In this document: positions 42,236-50,604 of the stretch, one piece after another
Position numbering within the stretch: the stretch's first letter is position 1
Layout: each line of letters opens with the position of its first letter
Assembly (NCBI GenBank): GCA_050944455.1
Contig: JBMNRC010000013.1
Coordinates: 1-64,000, forward strand
From: Anthropogastromicrobium sp050944455
Lineage (GTDB): Bacteria; Bacillota; Clostridia; Lachnospirales; Lachnospiraceae
Reading direction: 5' to 3'
Length of the DNA: 64,000 nt
The notes under the pieces: generated by a model
The model's database searches: none
What the model saw: the letters and a program-made list of their open reading frames with translations, nothing else
Told to the model about the DNA's origin: nothing
Position numbers and translations under genes: made by a program

Positions 42236-44113
42236 TTATTCTTCCCTGCCGATCGCGCCGAACGGGCACACCTGGGCGCAGAGGCCGCAGCCGTAGCACA
42301 GCGTCATGTCGATCAGGGCCTTCGGTTTTCCGCCCTCATTTTTCCCGGGCGTCAGCGAAATCGCCGGGCAGCCGATCTCCGTCACGCATCTGCGGCAGGA
42401 GCGGCACTTGTCCGGGTCGACCGCGTAAGCGGCCGACGGCTTCTCGATGGCGATGCACGGCGCCTTGAAAATGATGGCCCGCACTCCGGGGAGCGCCGCC
42501 GCCCTCTTTACGGCGTCCACCGCCTTTTCCAGGTCGAACGGATTGACCGTCTCGACAAATTCGAGGCCGATTCCGCGCAGGATCTTTTCAATGGAAACCG
42601 CGGCCGCCACATCCTCGCGGATTCCCTTCCGCTTCATCTCGTAAAAATTCATCATGGTCAGCCCGGTGCCGGGGTGCGGCTGATGGCCGGTCATGGCCGT
42701 GGTCGAGTTGTCCAGGACGATCAGAATAATATCGTTGTGGTTGTAAACCGCATTGACCACGCCGGTGATTCCGGAGGCGAAGAACGTGGAATCCCCGATA
42801 AAGGAGAACGCCGTGGTGTCGGGTTCGACGCAGCGGATTCCCTGGGCGATGGTGACGTCCGCGCCCATGCACAGGCAGGTGTCCACCATGTCGAGCGGCT
42901 TCGCGTTCCCGAGCGTATAGCAGCCGATATCGCCGGAGAACACCGCTTTCTTTCCCTTCATCGCCGTCTTGACAGCGTAGAAGGAAGCGCGGTGCGGGCA
43001 CCCGGCGCAGAGCACCGGCGGCCGCTTCGGGATTTCCACTTCAGGCCGCTTTGCGGCCGGCGGATCCTTCTCACCCGGCTTTCCGCCGATAAAGGCCGTC
43101 ACATCGCGGAGGACGGTTTCCGGGGAATTCTCGCCGGCGAGCGGCGCGTATCCGTCGTGTTTTCCGTGGATCCGCACGTTCAGGTGATTTTTCCCGCAGG
43201 TATAGATCAGAGCCCGCTCGATCACCGGATCCAGCTCTTCCAGGCAGAGCACCTCATCACACCCGTCCAGGAAATCCAGCGCCGCCTTTTCCGGGAAGGG
43301 GAACGCGGTGCCCACGCGGAACAGGGACAGGTCTCCGATCTCCTGCTGTTCCAGCACTTCGTTGAGATACGCCCAGGAGACGCCTCCGGCCGCGATGCCC
43401 CTGCGGACGCCGGAAACCGGCTTCTCCGGCCTGACGACCGTATTGAAGCGATAGCCGGACAGTTCCTCCCCGATCAGCGGATTGCGCTTTTCGACGCGGA
43501 CGTGATTGCGGTAGGACGTCTGCGGAAAAACGACCCAGCGGGCTGTATCCTTCACGAAGCCCTCCGGGACATTCTTCTCATAACTGTCCGCCACGCTGAT
43601 GGAAGCGCAGGCGTGGCAGATGCGCGTCGTCGGCCGGAAGAACACCGGCGTCCCGTATCTCTCCGAAAGCTCAAAGGCGTCCTTCATCATCTCGTAGGCT
43701 TCCTGGGGATCCGCGGGATCGAAAACCGGGATCTTGGAGAACATCGCGAACGTGCGAGTGTCCTGCTCCGTCTGCGAGGATATCGGCCCCGGGTCGTCCG
43801 CGACAGCGATCACCATCCCGCCTTTGACGCCCATGTAGGCCAGGCTCATCAGGGGATCCGCCGCGACGTTCAGACCCACCTGCTTCATGGTCACCAGAAC
43901 GCGCGCTCCGGCGTAGGCCGCGCCTGCCGCCACCTCCATCGCCGCTTTCTCGTTGACCGACCACTCCACGTGGATGGAGCCGTCAGTGTTGTTTTTCGCC
44001 ACGGTTTCCAGGATCTCCGTCGACGGCGTTCCCGGATACCCGGCCGCCAGATTGATCCCGGCATGGATCGCGCCCCACGCCGCGGCTTCGTTGCCCATCA
44101 GAAATTTTTTCAT
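42236..44113 (-). CDS. iorA: Indolepyruvate ferredoxin oxidoreductase, alpha subunit
   Basis: This 625-residue subunit begins KKFLMGNEAAAWGAIHAG...YPGTPSTEI, the pyrimidine-binding domain. The thiamine-pyrophosphate domain includes GDIGCYTLG and GDSTFFASGITGVVNAVYN. It ends in two 4Fe-4S motifs (CRSCRRCVTEIGCP and CYGCGLCAQVCP). ATG 44113 is chosen because it begins the conserved region; an in-frame TTG at 44131 is possible, and neither has a strong ribosome site. It is the first gene of ior-paaK and works in anaerobic aromatic amino-acid fermentation. Confidence 0.95.
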   Translation of the reverse strand: MKKFLMGNEAAAWGAIHAGINLAAGYPGTPSTEILETVAKNNTDGSIHVEWSVNEKAAMEVAAGAAYAGARVLVTMKQVGLNVAADPLMSLAYMGVKGGMVIAVADDPGPISSQTEQDTRTFAMFSKIPVFDPADPQEAYEMMKDAFELSERYGTPVFFRPTTRICHACASISVADSYEKNVPEGFVKDTARWVVFPQTSYRNHVRVEKRNPLIGEELSGYRFNTVVRPEKPVSGVRRGIAAGGVSWAYLNEVLEQQEIGDLSLFRVGTAFPFPEKAALDFLDGCDEVLCLEELDPVIERALIYTCGKNHLNVRIHGKHDGYAPLAGENSPETVLRDVTAFIGGKPGEKDPPAAKRPEVEIPKRPPVLCAGCPHRASFYAVKTAMKGKKAVFSGDIGCYTLGNAKPLDMVDTCLCMGADVTIAQGIRCVEPDTTAFSFIGDSTFFASGITGVVNAVYNHNDIILIVLDNSTTAMTGHQPHPGTGLTMMNFYEMKRKGIREDVAAAVSIEKILRGIGLEFVETVNPFDLEKAVDAVKRAAALPGVRAIIFKAPCIAIEKPSAAYAVDPDKCRSCRRCVTEIGCPAISLTPGKNEGGKPKALIDMTLCYGCGLCAQVCPFGAIGREE

Positions 44114-44182
44114 GTTCTTTACCCGCTTCAAAAGATTGTGTCTGTATCTGCTTCCTGATTTTCTGAGTTCCCTGCTTTTCTT

Positions 44183-44357
44183 CAGCCCGGACTGATTTTG
44201 ACGCTCAGGCTGATTTCGCCGTCCAGGCTGATTTTCGCTGTTCAGGCTGATTTCGCCGACCAGGCTGATTTTCGCCGTCCAGGCTGATTTTCGCCGCCCA
44301 GGCTGATTTTCCGCCGCCCAGGCTGATTTTCCGCCGCCCAGGCTGATTTTCCGCCCG
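44183..44357. repeat. 18-20-nt tandem repeat array
   Basis: Eight copies of CAGGCTGATTTTC(C)GCCGCC start at 44206, 44224, 44243, 44261, 44280, 44299, 44319 and 44339, and a decayed copy lies at 44183. The last copies are nearly identical. There are no unique spacers, so it is not a CRISPR array. It lies in the iorA upstream region. Confidence 0.92.
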
Positions 44358-44446
44358 CGAACCGCGGCCGGCGCTTCGCTGCCCGCTGCCCGCGCGTTCA
44401 GCGCGCGGGCGGGTGATGAATCAATGATCCGCGCCTGTGTCCCGGA

Positions 44447-44863
44447 TCAGAACTGCCCCGACATCAGCAGGAACAGTATGGACGCCAGGATGTCGATTCC
44501 CCCGACCGCCCACAGATGGCCGAGTTTTTTCGGCTTTCCCGAGTGTTTCAGCTGGCGGTAGTCAAAAAAGGTTTTCGGTCCGGTGTCCTCCGAGGGATCC
44601 TTCCTGCGGATGCGGAACACTTTTCTGAAGCAGTGGAAACTGTAGCCGAAAATATCGAAAAAACCGCCGTCCGAGACAAAAGCCAGCGCCGCGGCGGAGA
44701 GAATGCACGCCCCGGCCACGAAAAAGCCGTCCGAGAGAGCCGCCGCCTGATCTGTAAACTGCGTGCGCGACAGGAAGTCCCGGTTGAACAGCACAAGAAT
44801 CGTGATTACCGCGCTGATCACGATGGTGATAATCCACTTCAGATATGGCTTTTCCTTTTTCAA
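44447..44863 (-). CDS. DUF3899-type membrane protein
   Basis: This 138-residue protein has helices near 9-27, 44-64 and 118-135. A central FFDIFGYSFHCFRKVF segment and a PKTFFDYRQLK segment are characteristic of the Firmicutes DUF3899 family. The ATG at 44863 comes shortly after AAAGGAT. It appears monocistronic behind the promoter at 45023. No function is known for the family. Confidence 0.8.
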   Translation of the reverse strand: MKKEKPYLKWIITIVISAVITILVLFNRDFLSRTQFTDQAAALSDGFFVAGACILSAAALAFVSDGGFFDIFGYSFHCFRKVFRIRRKDPSEDTGPKTFFDYRQLKHSGKPKKLGHLWAVGGIDILASILFLLMSGQF

Positions 44864-45022
44864 CGAATGATCCTTTCCGATTTCAGCGAAATATCTATAT
44901 CCTCCCGACAGGTTCCGCGGGAGACGGTTTCTTCGCGCACGGCCTGCCCATGTCTGATATCGTCATGCCCGGCCGGATCCGGACGTTCCCGGATTCTTAC
45001 GGCTGTCTGGTAAACTCCTGAC

Positions 45023-45050
45023 ATCATACCATTATTTTCGCCCGCGTAAA
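45023..45050 (-). promoter_or_regulatory. Candidate promoter of the DUF3899 gene
   Basis: TTTACG (45045-45050), a 16-nt spacer and TATGAT (45023-45028) lie on the minus strand, directly after the opp terminator. The leader to ATG 44863 would be about 150 nt. Confidence 0.5.
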
Positions 45051-45056
45051 AGGGCC

Positions 45057-45101
45057 AAAAATAAAAGATCCCGCAGGACGTTTCTCACATCCCGCGGGAT
45101 C
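45057..45101 (-). terminator. Terminator of the opp operon
   Basis: GATCCCGC (45067-45074) pairs with GCGGGATC (45094-45101), followed on the minus strand by TTTTATTTTT. It lies ~355 nt after the oppF stop, beyond a repeat array, giving a long 3' untranslated region. The 45102-45456 stretch has no gene. Confidence 0.85.
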
Positions 45102-45124
45102 CTGCCAGATCTGCTGATCCCTAT

Positions 45125-45249
45125 GATCAGCGGTTCGCTTCCGAATCTTCTCTGTGATCAGCGGTTCGCTTCCAGATCTTCTCTGCGATCAGCTGTTCAC
45201 TTCTGAATCTTTTCTGTGATCAGCGATCCACTTCTGAATCTCTTTAAAT
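45125..45249. repeat. 31-nt tandem repeat array
   Basis: Copies beginning GATCAGC start at 45125, 45156, 45187 and 45218 (exact 31-nt period). A looser TCTCTTTAAATC repeat continues to about 45285. The array would lie in the 3' untranslated region of the opp transcript. Confidence 0.88.
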
Positions 45250-45456
45250 CTGTTTTGGATCTCTTTAAATCTCTTATAAATCTCTATTGCGTTCCCGCCG
45301 CGCCGGAATGATCGCCGCCCACAGTTCCTTCGCCCCGCTCCGACAAGCCTTTTTGCCTTCTCAGCGGTTTTGCGTGGGCCGGGCCTTCAGGCAGTTCTGC
45401 GTAGGCCGCCAGCGCCGTCTGCGCCGGCAGGTCTTTCCGGGCTTCAATGGCCGCGG

Positions 45457-48207
45457 TCAGGCTTCCTTCGCCTCAGCCGCGTCGCGCGCGTCGATCTTCT
45501 CGATCTCGATCTTATACTGCTCGAACTCCGCGGTATTGCAGAGGATGAAGTGGCCCGGGAGAATCTCGCGCATCACCGGCTTTTCGGTCGAGTAATCGTG
45601 CGCCGTCTCCGGATCATACTCAATTCTCTTTCTCTGCTTCTCATAGTGCGGATCAGGATATGGGATAGCGGAAAGCAGCGATTTCGTGTACGGATGAAGC
45701 GGATGGCGGAAAAGCTCGTCCGAATCCGCCAGCTCGACGATCTTTCCGAAATACATGACCGCAATGCGGTCGGAGAAATATTTGACGACGGAAAGGTTGT
45801 GGGCGATGAACAGGATGGTCAGGCTCATCTGATTGCGCAGATCGTTGAGCAGGTTGATGATCTGGGCCTGGATGGAAACATCCAGGGCGGAGATCGGCTC
45901 GTCGGCGATGATCAGGTCCGGCTCCATCACAATGGCCCGGGCAATGCCGATACGCTGGCGCTGGCCTCCGGAGAACTCATGCGGATAGCGGTCCGCGTGC
46001 TCGCGCACCAGGCCGACGCGCTCCAGCATCTCGTAAACCTTCTGGTCGATATATTTCTGGTCCGTGATTCCGCGGATCCTGAGGCCCTCGGCGATAATTT
46101 CGCGGACGGTCATTCTGGGATCGATCGAAGCGATCGGATCCTGGAAGATCATCTGCATGCGCGTCATGATGCTGTTGGTCTTGCTGATGGCCTTCTTCTC
46201 ATCTTTATACAGCTTTGTGCGGTTCTTCGCCGCGTCGCCGGTCAGGCTCTTCATGTCCTCGTCGTACTTCTTTTTGAGCTCAGCCAGCTGCTGTTCGCGG
46301 TACGCGGATATGCTCTTCTGCTTCGCGGCTTCGGACTTGAGCGCTTCCAGTTCCTTGCGCCCGATCTCGTCGTTCAGGTTCTTTTTGATCTCCGCGCAGT
46401 CTTTGCGGTACTTTTTGCGGAGTTCCGCGGCTTTGGACGGATCCTTGCGGACCGCCTCGTCCAGATCCTGCTTCAGGGCGTGCATCTTGTCGGCAGCGTC
46501 CTTGCGCATGCTCGCGATATTGACCTTGACGCCGTTCTTTGTCGAGGAAACTCTCATGCCGTGGAACGTTACCGTCCCGTCGGTCGGGTCGTACAGGTTG
46601 ATGATCGTGCGGCCGGTGGTTGTCTTGCCGCAGCCGGACTCACCGACAAGGCCGAACACCTCTCCCTTTTTGATGTAGAAGCTGACGTCGTCGACAGCCT
46701 TGTTGATGTAGCTCCCGGAGCGGAAATACTGCTTGAGATGATCCACGCGGAGCAGCACGTCCGGATCGTCCGGAATCTCGTCTTCCTTCTCTTTTTTGAG
46801 CAGGGCCGTGTTCATGATTTTACGGATGACCGCCGCCGCGACAAGGCACACGATTCCGAAAACCAGGTTGAGATAATTGTTGGCAACAACGGTCCAGAAG
46901 AAGGAAACGAAGCCGATGTTCTTGCGCTCGTCGGCGCTGTCCACCACTTCGTCCGCGAAATCCGACAGGAAGCTGTCGAAGGTCCCGGTGACATCGGTCT
47001 GGTTTTCATATTCGGAAACTACCGCGGCAAAAGAACCGTCAAAGCTGCTTCCGGAATCCAGCAGGGTCTGAACTGCCAGCAGATAGGCGTCCTCGTCGGA
47101 GAGATCTTCCGACGGATAAGCCTCCTGGATTTTCGCGAGTTCTTCCGACAGGAAGGTCTGCAGATCGTCCTCGGTGACCGTCACGGAATCGACCGAAATC
47201 GAGGTGCCGCCGGTGGTTCCGCTGTCCGCGGCAGCGCTTTCCGCTTCCTCAGCGGTTTCTTCGGCGGCGGATTCATCCGCCGCAGCGCCGGCGCTTCCGG
47301 TCAGCTCTTCCGTCCCCGCGTCACTTTCAGCTTCCGCGTCAGCGGCGGCAGCGCTTTCGGCTTCAGCCGCAGCGGTTTCATCCGCCGCGGCGCTTTCCGC
47401 TTCCGCAGTGCTTTCGGAAATCACCGCATGCTGTTCCACAAAATCCGCGAAATCCGCAAGGAAACTCGTGGCGTCCGCCTGGTCTTCCGTCTCCATGACT
47501 TCGGCCAGGTCGTCGAAATAGGTGTCGGCGTCGAAGACATTTTCCTGGTAATCCGAGAAGTTCACCAGGCTGCCGCCGCCGTCGATGTAATCCTGCATCT
47601 CATTATGGACGACGGTGAGATATTCCAGCCAGGTTCCGGCCTCATCCCCGTACTCGTCAGTGAGCTCTTCATACGCGGCCGTCAGATCGTCCTCGGCGGA
47701 CGCGGTCTCCAGCGACGGGAGCTTTTTGCCGCCGATGGAAGTCGGGGTAAGGAGCGTGTTGATCGCTTCCAGCTCTTCCCGGGCGGACGCGGTCTCCAGC
47801 ACGTTCTCGCGCTGGCTGTAGCTTTCCAGGAATTCGGCGTAGTCGTAGGACTGCGCCAGGTAAGGAATCACTTCGGCGGCGTCAGCGGCTTTCTTTTCCT
47901 CCGCGGCGTCAGCGGCCTTCTGGCGGAAGCTCTCGAAGTACTCCATCGCCTCGGCACGCCTCTGGGTGCTTCCCTGAGTTTCGGAAGACCGGGCGTTGGC
48001 CATGGCCAGGTAGTAATCGTGGTCAAATTCGATCCTGTCCGCGAAATTGGTGTCCGCGCCCGCTTCCTCCAGGCTGGTCTCCATCTCGCTCCAGGCAGAG
48101 CTGCTGATCGAAAAATCGTACAGAGAGAATGTCAGGAACAGGATCAGAAGGACAACCCCAATGATCCGGATAATCCGGACAATGATATCCGTTTTTCTCA
48201 TTATCAC
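45457..48207 (-). CDS. oppF: OppF-type ATPase with extra membrane-anchored N-terminal domain
   Basis: This 916-residue protein is about 2.5 times the usual OppF size. Helix 1 is at about 8-30 and helix 2 at 441-462. Between them is an acidic, Ala/Glu-rich extracytoplasmic region (31-430) with low complexity at 264-330. The ATPase begins near 475: Walker A GESGCGKTT (522-530), a Lys/Glu-rich coiled-coil insert at about 560-680, Q-loop IFQDP (687), signature SGGQRQR (746), Walker B LIIADEP (775), H-loop (802), then the HPYTKSLL segment of peptide importers. GTG 48207 overlaps the oppD stop and is well spaced from GGAGG; ATG 48201 is an alternative. It is the last gene of oppA-B-C-D-F. The extra domain's role is unknown. 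Confidence 0.9.
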   Translation of the reverse strand: MIMRKTDIIVRIIRIIGVVLLILFLTFSLYDFSISSSAWSEMETSLEEAGADTNFADRIEFDHDYYLAMANARSSETQGSTQRRAEAMEYFESFRQKAADAAEEKKAADAAEVIPYLAQSYDYAEFLESYSQRENVLETASAREELEAINTLLTPTSIGGKKLPSLETASAEDDLTAAYEELTDEYGDEAGTWLEYLTVVHNEMQDYIDGGGSLVNFSDYQENVFDADTYFDDLAEVMETEDQADATSFLADFADFVEQHAVISESTAEAESAAADETAAAEAESAAAADAEAESDAGTEELTGSAGAAADESAAEETAEEAESAAADSGTTGGTSISVDSVTVTEDDLQTFLSEELAKIQEAYPSEDLSDEDAYLLAVQTLLDSGSSFDGSFAAVVSEYENQTDVTGTFDSFLSDFADEVVDSADERKNIGFVSFFWTVVANNYLNLVFGIVCLVAAAVIRKIMNTALLKKEKEDEIPDDPDVLLRVDHLKQYFRSGSYINKAVDDVSFYIKKGEVFGLVGESGCGKTTTGRTIINLYDPTDGTVTFHGMRVSSTKNGVKVNIASMRKDAADKMHALKQDLDEAVRKDPSKAAELRKKYRKDCAEIKKNLNDEIGRKELEALKSEAAKQKSISAYREQQLAELKKKYDEDMKSLTGDAAKNRTKLYKDEKKAISKTNSIMTRMQMIFQDPIASIDPRMTVREIIAEGLRIRGITDQKYIDQKVYEMLERVGLVREHADRYPHEFSGGQRQRIGIARAIVMEPDLIIADEPISALDVSIQAQIINLLNDLRNQMSLTILFIAHNLSVVKYFSDRIAVMYFGKIVELADSDELFRHPLHPYTKSLLSAIPYPDPHYEKQRKRIEYDPETAHDYSTEKPVMREILPGHFILCNTAEFEQYKIEIEKIDARDAAEAKEA

Positions 48208-50603
48208 AGGGACCCCTCCTTTGCCCCGCTGTCCTTTGCGGATGCGGCTTGCGTTTCATTCTCCGCGGAAACGGCCTTTGCGGCGCCGGCTGTCTTTCCG
48301 GCGTCTGCCGTCTTTTCCGCGCCTGCGGATTCTGCGGCTGCGGCGCTTTGGGCGTCCGCTGACTGAGCCGCGCCGGAGTTCTTTTCCGCACCGGTGCTTT
48401 CCACGGCTGCTTCCGCGGCTTTTTTCTCCGCCTCAGCGCGCCTGCGCTGCTTTTCCTGCAGTTTCTTCATTCTTTCGATGCGGTCCAGCACAATCTGCGG
48501 CGGATTGACCTTCGGCGCTTTCGGATGCAGCAGCCACGTCGCCGCCCAGTGGGTATCGCTCACCTTAAACATCGGCGGCTGCTTTTCGTAATCGATCTGC
48601 AGCGCGTACTTGTTTCTCGCCGCAAACGCGTCGCCGACCGGCGGGATGATCATATCCGGCGGCGTGCCCGGGATGGCCTCGAGTTTCTCTTTGGTCTCCA
48701 GGTCGGGCATGGACGACAGCAGCGCCCAGGTGTACGGATGCTTCGGATCATAGAAGATATCGTCGGCCGTGCCGTACTCGACGATCTTTCCGGCGTACAT
48801 GACGGCGACGCGGTCCGCCATGTTGGCGACAACGCCGAGGTCATGCGTGATGAAGATGACCGACAGATTTCTCTGTTTTTTCAGTTTGTTGATCAGCTCG
48901 AGGATCTGCGCCTGGATCGTAACGTCCAGGGCCGTGGTGGGCTCGTCGCAGATCAGGATATCCGGGTTTGCGGACAGGGCGATCGCGATGACGATTCTCT
49001 GGCGCATGCCGCCCGAAAACTCAAACGGATACTGGGTAAAGCGCTTGTACGGATCCGGGATGCCGACCTCGTCCATCAGCTCGATCGCGTGGTGCTTGGC
49101 CAGCGCGTCCGAGATCAGATGGGAAGCCTGCGCGGCGTATATATCCATCGAATGGATCAGGCGCTTTGCGCGGGCCAGCGCCTCCTCGTCCGTCTTCGGG
49201 TTCTTCTCCGCCGCTTCCGCTTCCCTCGTGTACTGAGCGGCAAGCTCGTCGATGGAGGTGAGCATGTTTGTCCGCGCCCGCTCCGTATCGATCAGGTTGA
49301 GCGGGACGACCGAGAGAGCGGCCTTGCCCTGCTGAACCTGTTTCTCAAACTTTCTGGTATCGCGGTCAAACCGCTTCTGCTCGGACGGGTTGGTCCGGCA
49401 GCCCTCGAAATAGCGGTTGAGATTCGCCGTCAGCGAACTCCGGAAGACATAGGAAGCCGAATCCTTGTCCACGGAAAGGCGGTCGATGGTCGCGTCCACG
49501 GCGTCCGCCGCGGTTTTGATCGCGTCCTCGCAGGCCCTGCGGTTGAGCGGCTGCGCCGTGAAGGCGGCGCGCTGGCTCTTCAGAACCGAGATGGCTTCCT
49601 TTTTGCGGGCCAGGGACTGGCTGTCCGTGAATCTGCAGGCTTTGGCGGCGTCACTGGTAAAGCGGTTCAGGAAGCCGTCCGCCAGCGCCTTCTCCGCTTT
49701 CGCGTTGATCTCCTCTACGCTCTCCGCCGAAGGATCGGCGGTCATCCCGTGGGACGCCGCGTAGCAGATCGCGGTGAAGTCCGGGGAAACTTTATTCTGC
49801 GTCAGCGCGTTCAGCGCGGCGTCCAGTTTATCCAGCGCGTCGGTCAGCTTCGTGCTGTCGGCGCCTGCGTAGGAGGACGCGGCCGGTGCCGCCCCGGTCA
49901 GGGCTTCGTTCAGAGCGGCCGCTTCTTTTTCCAGATAGGAATCCTTCACTTTGGAAGCGACGTCCCTGAGCCGCTTCCAGGCGTCTTTCACGCCTTTCTC
50001 GTCGCGGCGCTTGAGATACATGCGCATCTCGCCGACACAGTCCTGCGCCTCCACCGCCGCCTCGCAGGCGGATTCATACTGATCCTGCCTCTTCACGCCG
50101 GCTTCGGTGATCTCGCGGTACTCCTGGCATTCCTTCTTCGCCTCGTCCGCCGTGAGGGTCCCGGACTCCGCCAGGCTCTTTTCCAGCTGGGCGAGATAAG
50201 CCGCGAACTGCTTTTTGCCGTCGCGGCGGCGCTCCTTGTTGTTCAGAATCATCGCCTCGGTGAGCTGCTGGCCGATTCTCATGATCGGGTTCAGCGCCGA
50301 GAGCGGGTCCTGGAAGACCATCGCCAGGCGGTAGCCGCGCAGCGTGTGGAAATCCTCCTCGGAAATCTTGAGCAGGTCTTTGCCGTCGTACAGAATCTCG
50401 CCGTTGTCCACAACCGCGTTCGGCGCGAGGATACCCATGATGGCTCTCGCGGTCACTGATTTTCCGGATCCGGACTCGCCGGCGATCGCCAGGGTTTCGC
50501 CTTCGTTGAGGGTGAAGGAGATATCCCGGACAGCCCGGACCGCGCCGTTGTTGGTGCGGAACGAGATGGTCAGGTGCTTTACTTCGAGTTTTGTCTTAGC
50601 CAT
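48204..50603 (-). CDS. oppD: OppD-type ATPase with ~375-residue internal insert
   Basis: This 799-residue protein contains a complete OppD ATPase: Walker A GESGSGKS (42-49), Q-loop VFQDP (96-100), signature FSGGMRQR (529-536), Walker B ILICDEP (549-555), H-loop THD (587) and HPYTWALL (622). Normal OppD has ~60 residues between Q-loop and signature; here there are ~430. The insert (about 116-493) is helical, charged and rich in Ala, Lys and Asp, with no recognisable domain. An Ala/Lys/Glu tail covers 710-799. The ATG at 50603 follows AGGAG and starts 1 nt after the oppC stop. Catalytic residues are intact, so it should hydrolyse ATP for peptide uptake with OppF. Confidence 0.9.
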   Translation of the reverse strand: MAKTKLEVKHLTISFRTNNGAVRAVRDISFTLNEGETLAIAGESGSGKSVTARAIMGILAPNAVVDNGEILYDGKDLLKISEEDFHTLRGYRLAMVFQDPLSALNPIMRIGQQLTEAMILNNKERRRDGKKQFAAYLAQLEKSLAESGTLTADEAKKECQEYREITEAGVKRQDQYESACEAAVEAQDCVGEMRMYLKRRDEKGVKDAWKRLRDVASKVKDSYLEKEAAALNEALTGAAPAASSYAGADSTKLTDALDKLDAALNALTQNKVSPDFTAICYAASHGMTADPSAESVEEINAKAEKALADGFLNRFTSDAAKACRFTDSQSLARKKEAISVLKSQRAAFTAQPLNRRACEDAIKTAADAVDATIDRLSVDKDSASYVFRSSLTANLNRYFEGCRTNPSEQKRFDRDTRKFEKQVQQGKAALSVVPLNLIDTERARTNMLTSIDELAAQYTREAEAAEKNPKTDEEALARAKRLIHSMDIYAAQASHLISDALAKHHAIELMDEVGIPDPYKRFTQYPFEFSGGMRQRIVIAIALSANPDILICDEPTTALDVTIQAQILELINKLKKQRNLSVIFITHDLGVVANMADRVAVMYAGKIVEYGTADDIFYDPKHPYTWALLSSMPDLETKEKLEAIPGTPPDMIIPPVGDAFAARNKYALQIDYEKQPPMFKVSDTHWAATWLLHPKAPKVNPPQIVLDRIERMKKLQEKQRRRAEAEKKAAEAAVESTGAEKNSGAAQSADAQSAAAAESAGAEKTADAGKTAGAAKAVSAENETQAASAKDSGAKEGSL

Positions 50604-50604
50604 G

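Noticed and set aside
44183..44357. Possible CRISPR array
   Set aside because: The repeats are contiguous and have no unique spacers, and no cas gene is present; the same holds for 60561-60760 and 45125-45249.
45370..48366. A ~1000-codon open frame on the plus strand opposite oppF
   Set aside because: It is an antisense shadow produced by GC-rich codon bias; the minus strand encodes clear ABC ATPase motifs and the plus frame has no ribosome site or recognisable domain.
48525..50459. A 644-codon open frame opposite oppD
   Set aside because: It is the antisense of an intact OppD with Walker and signature motifs and has no start signal.
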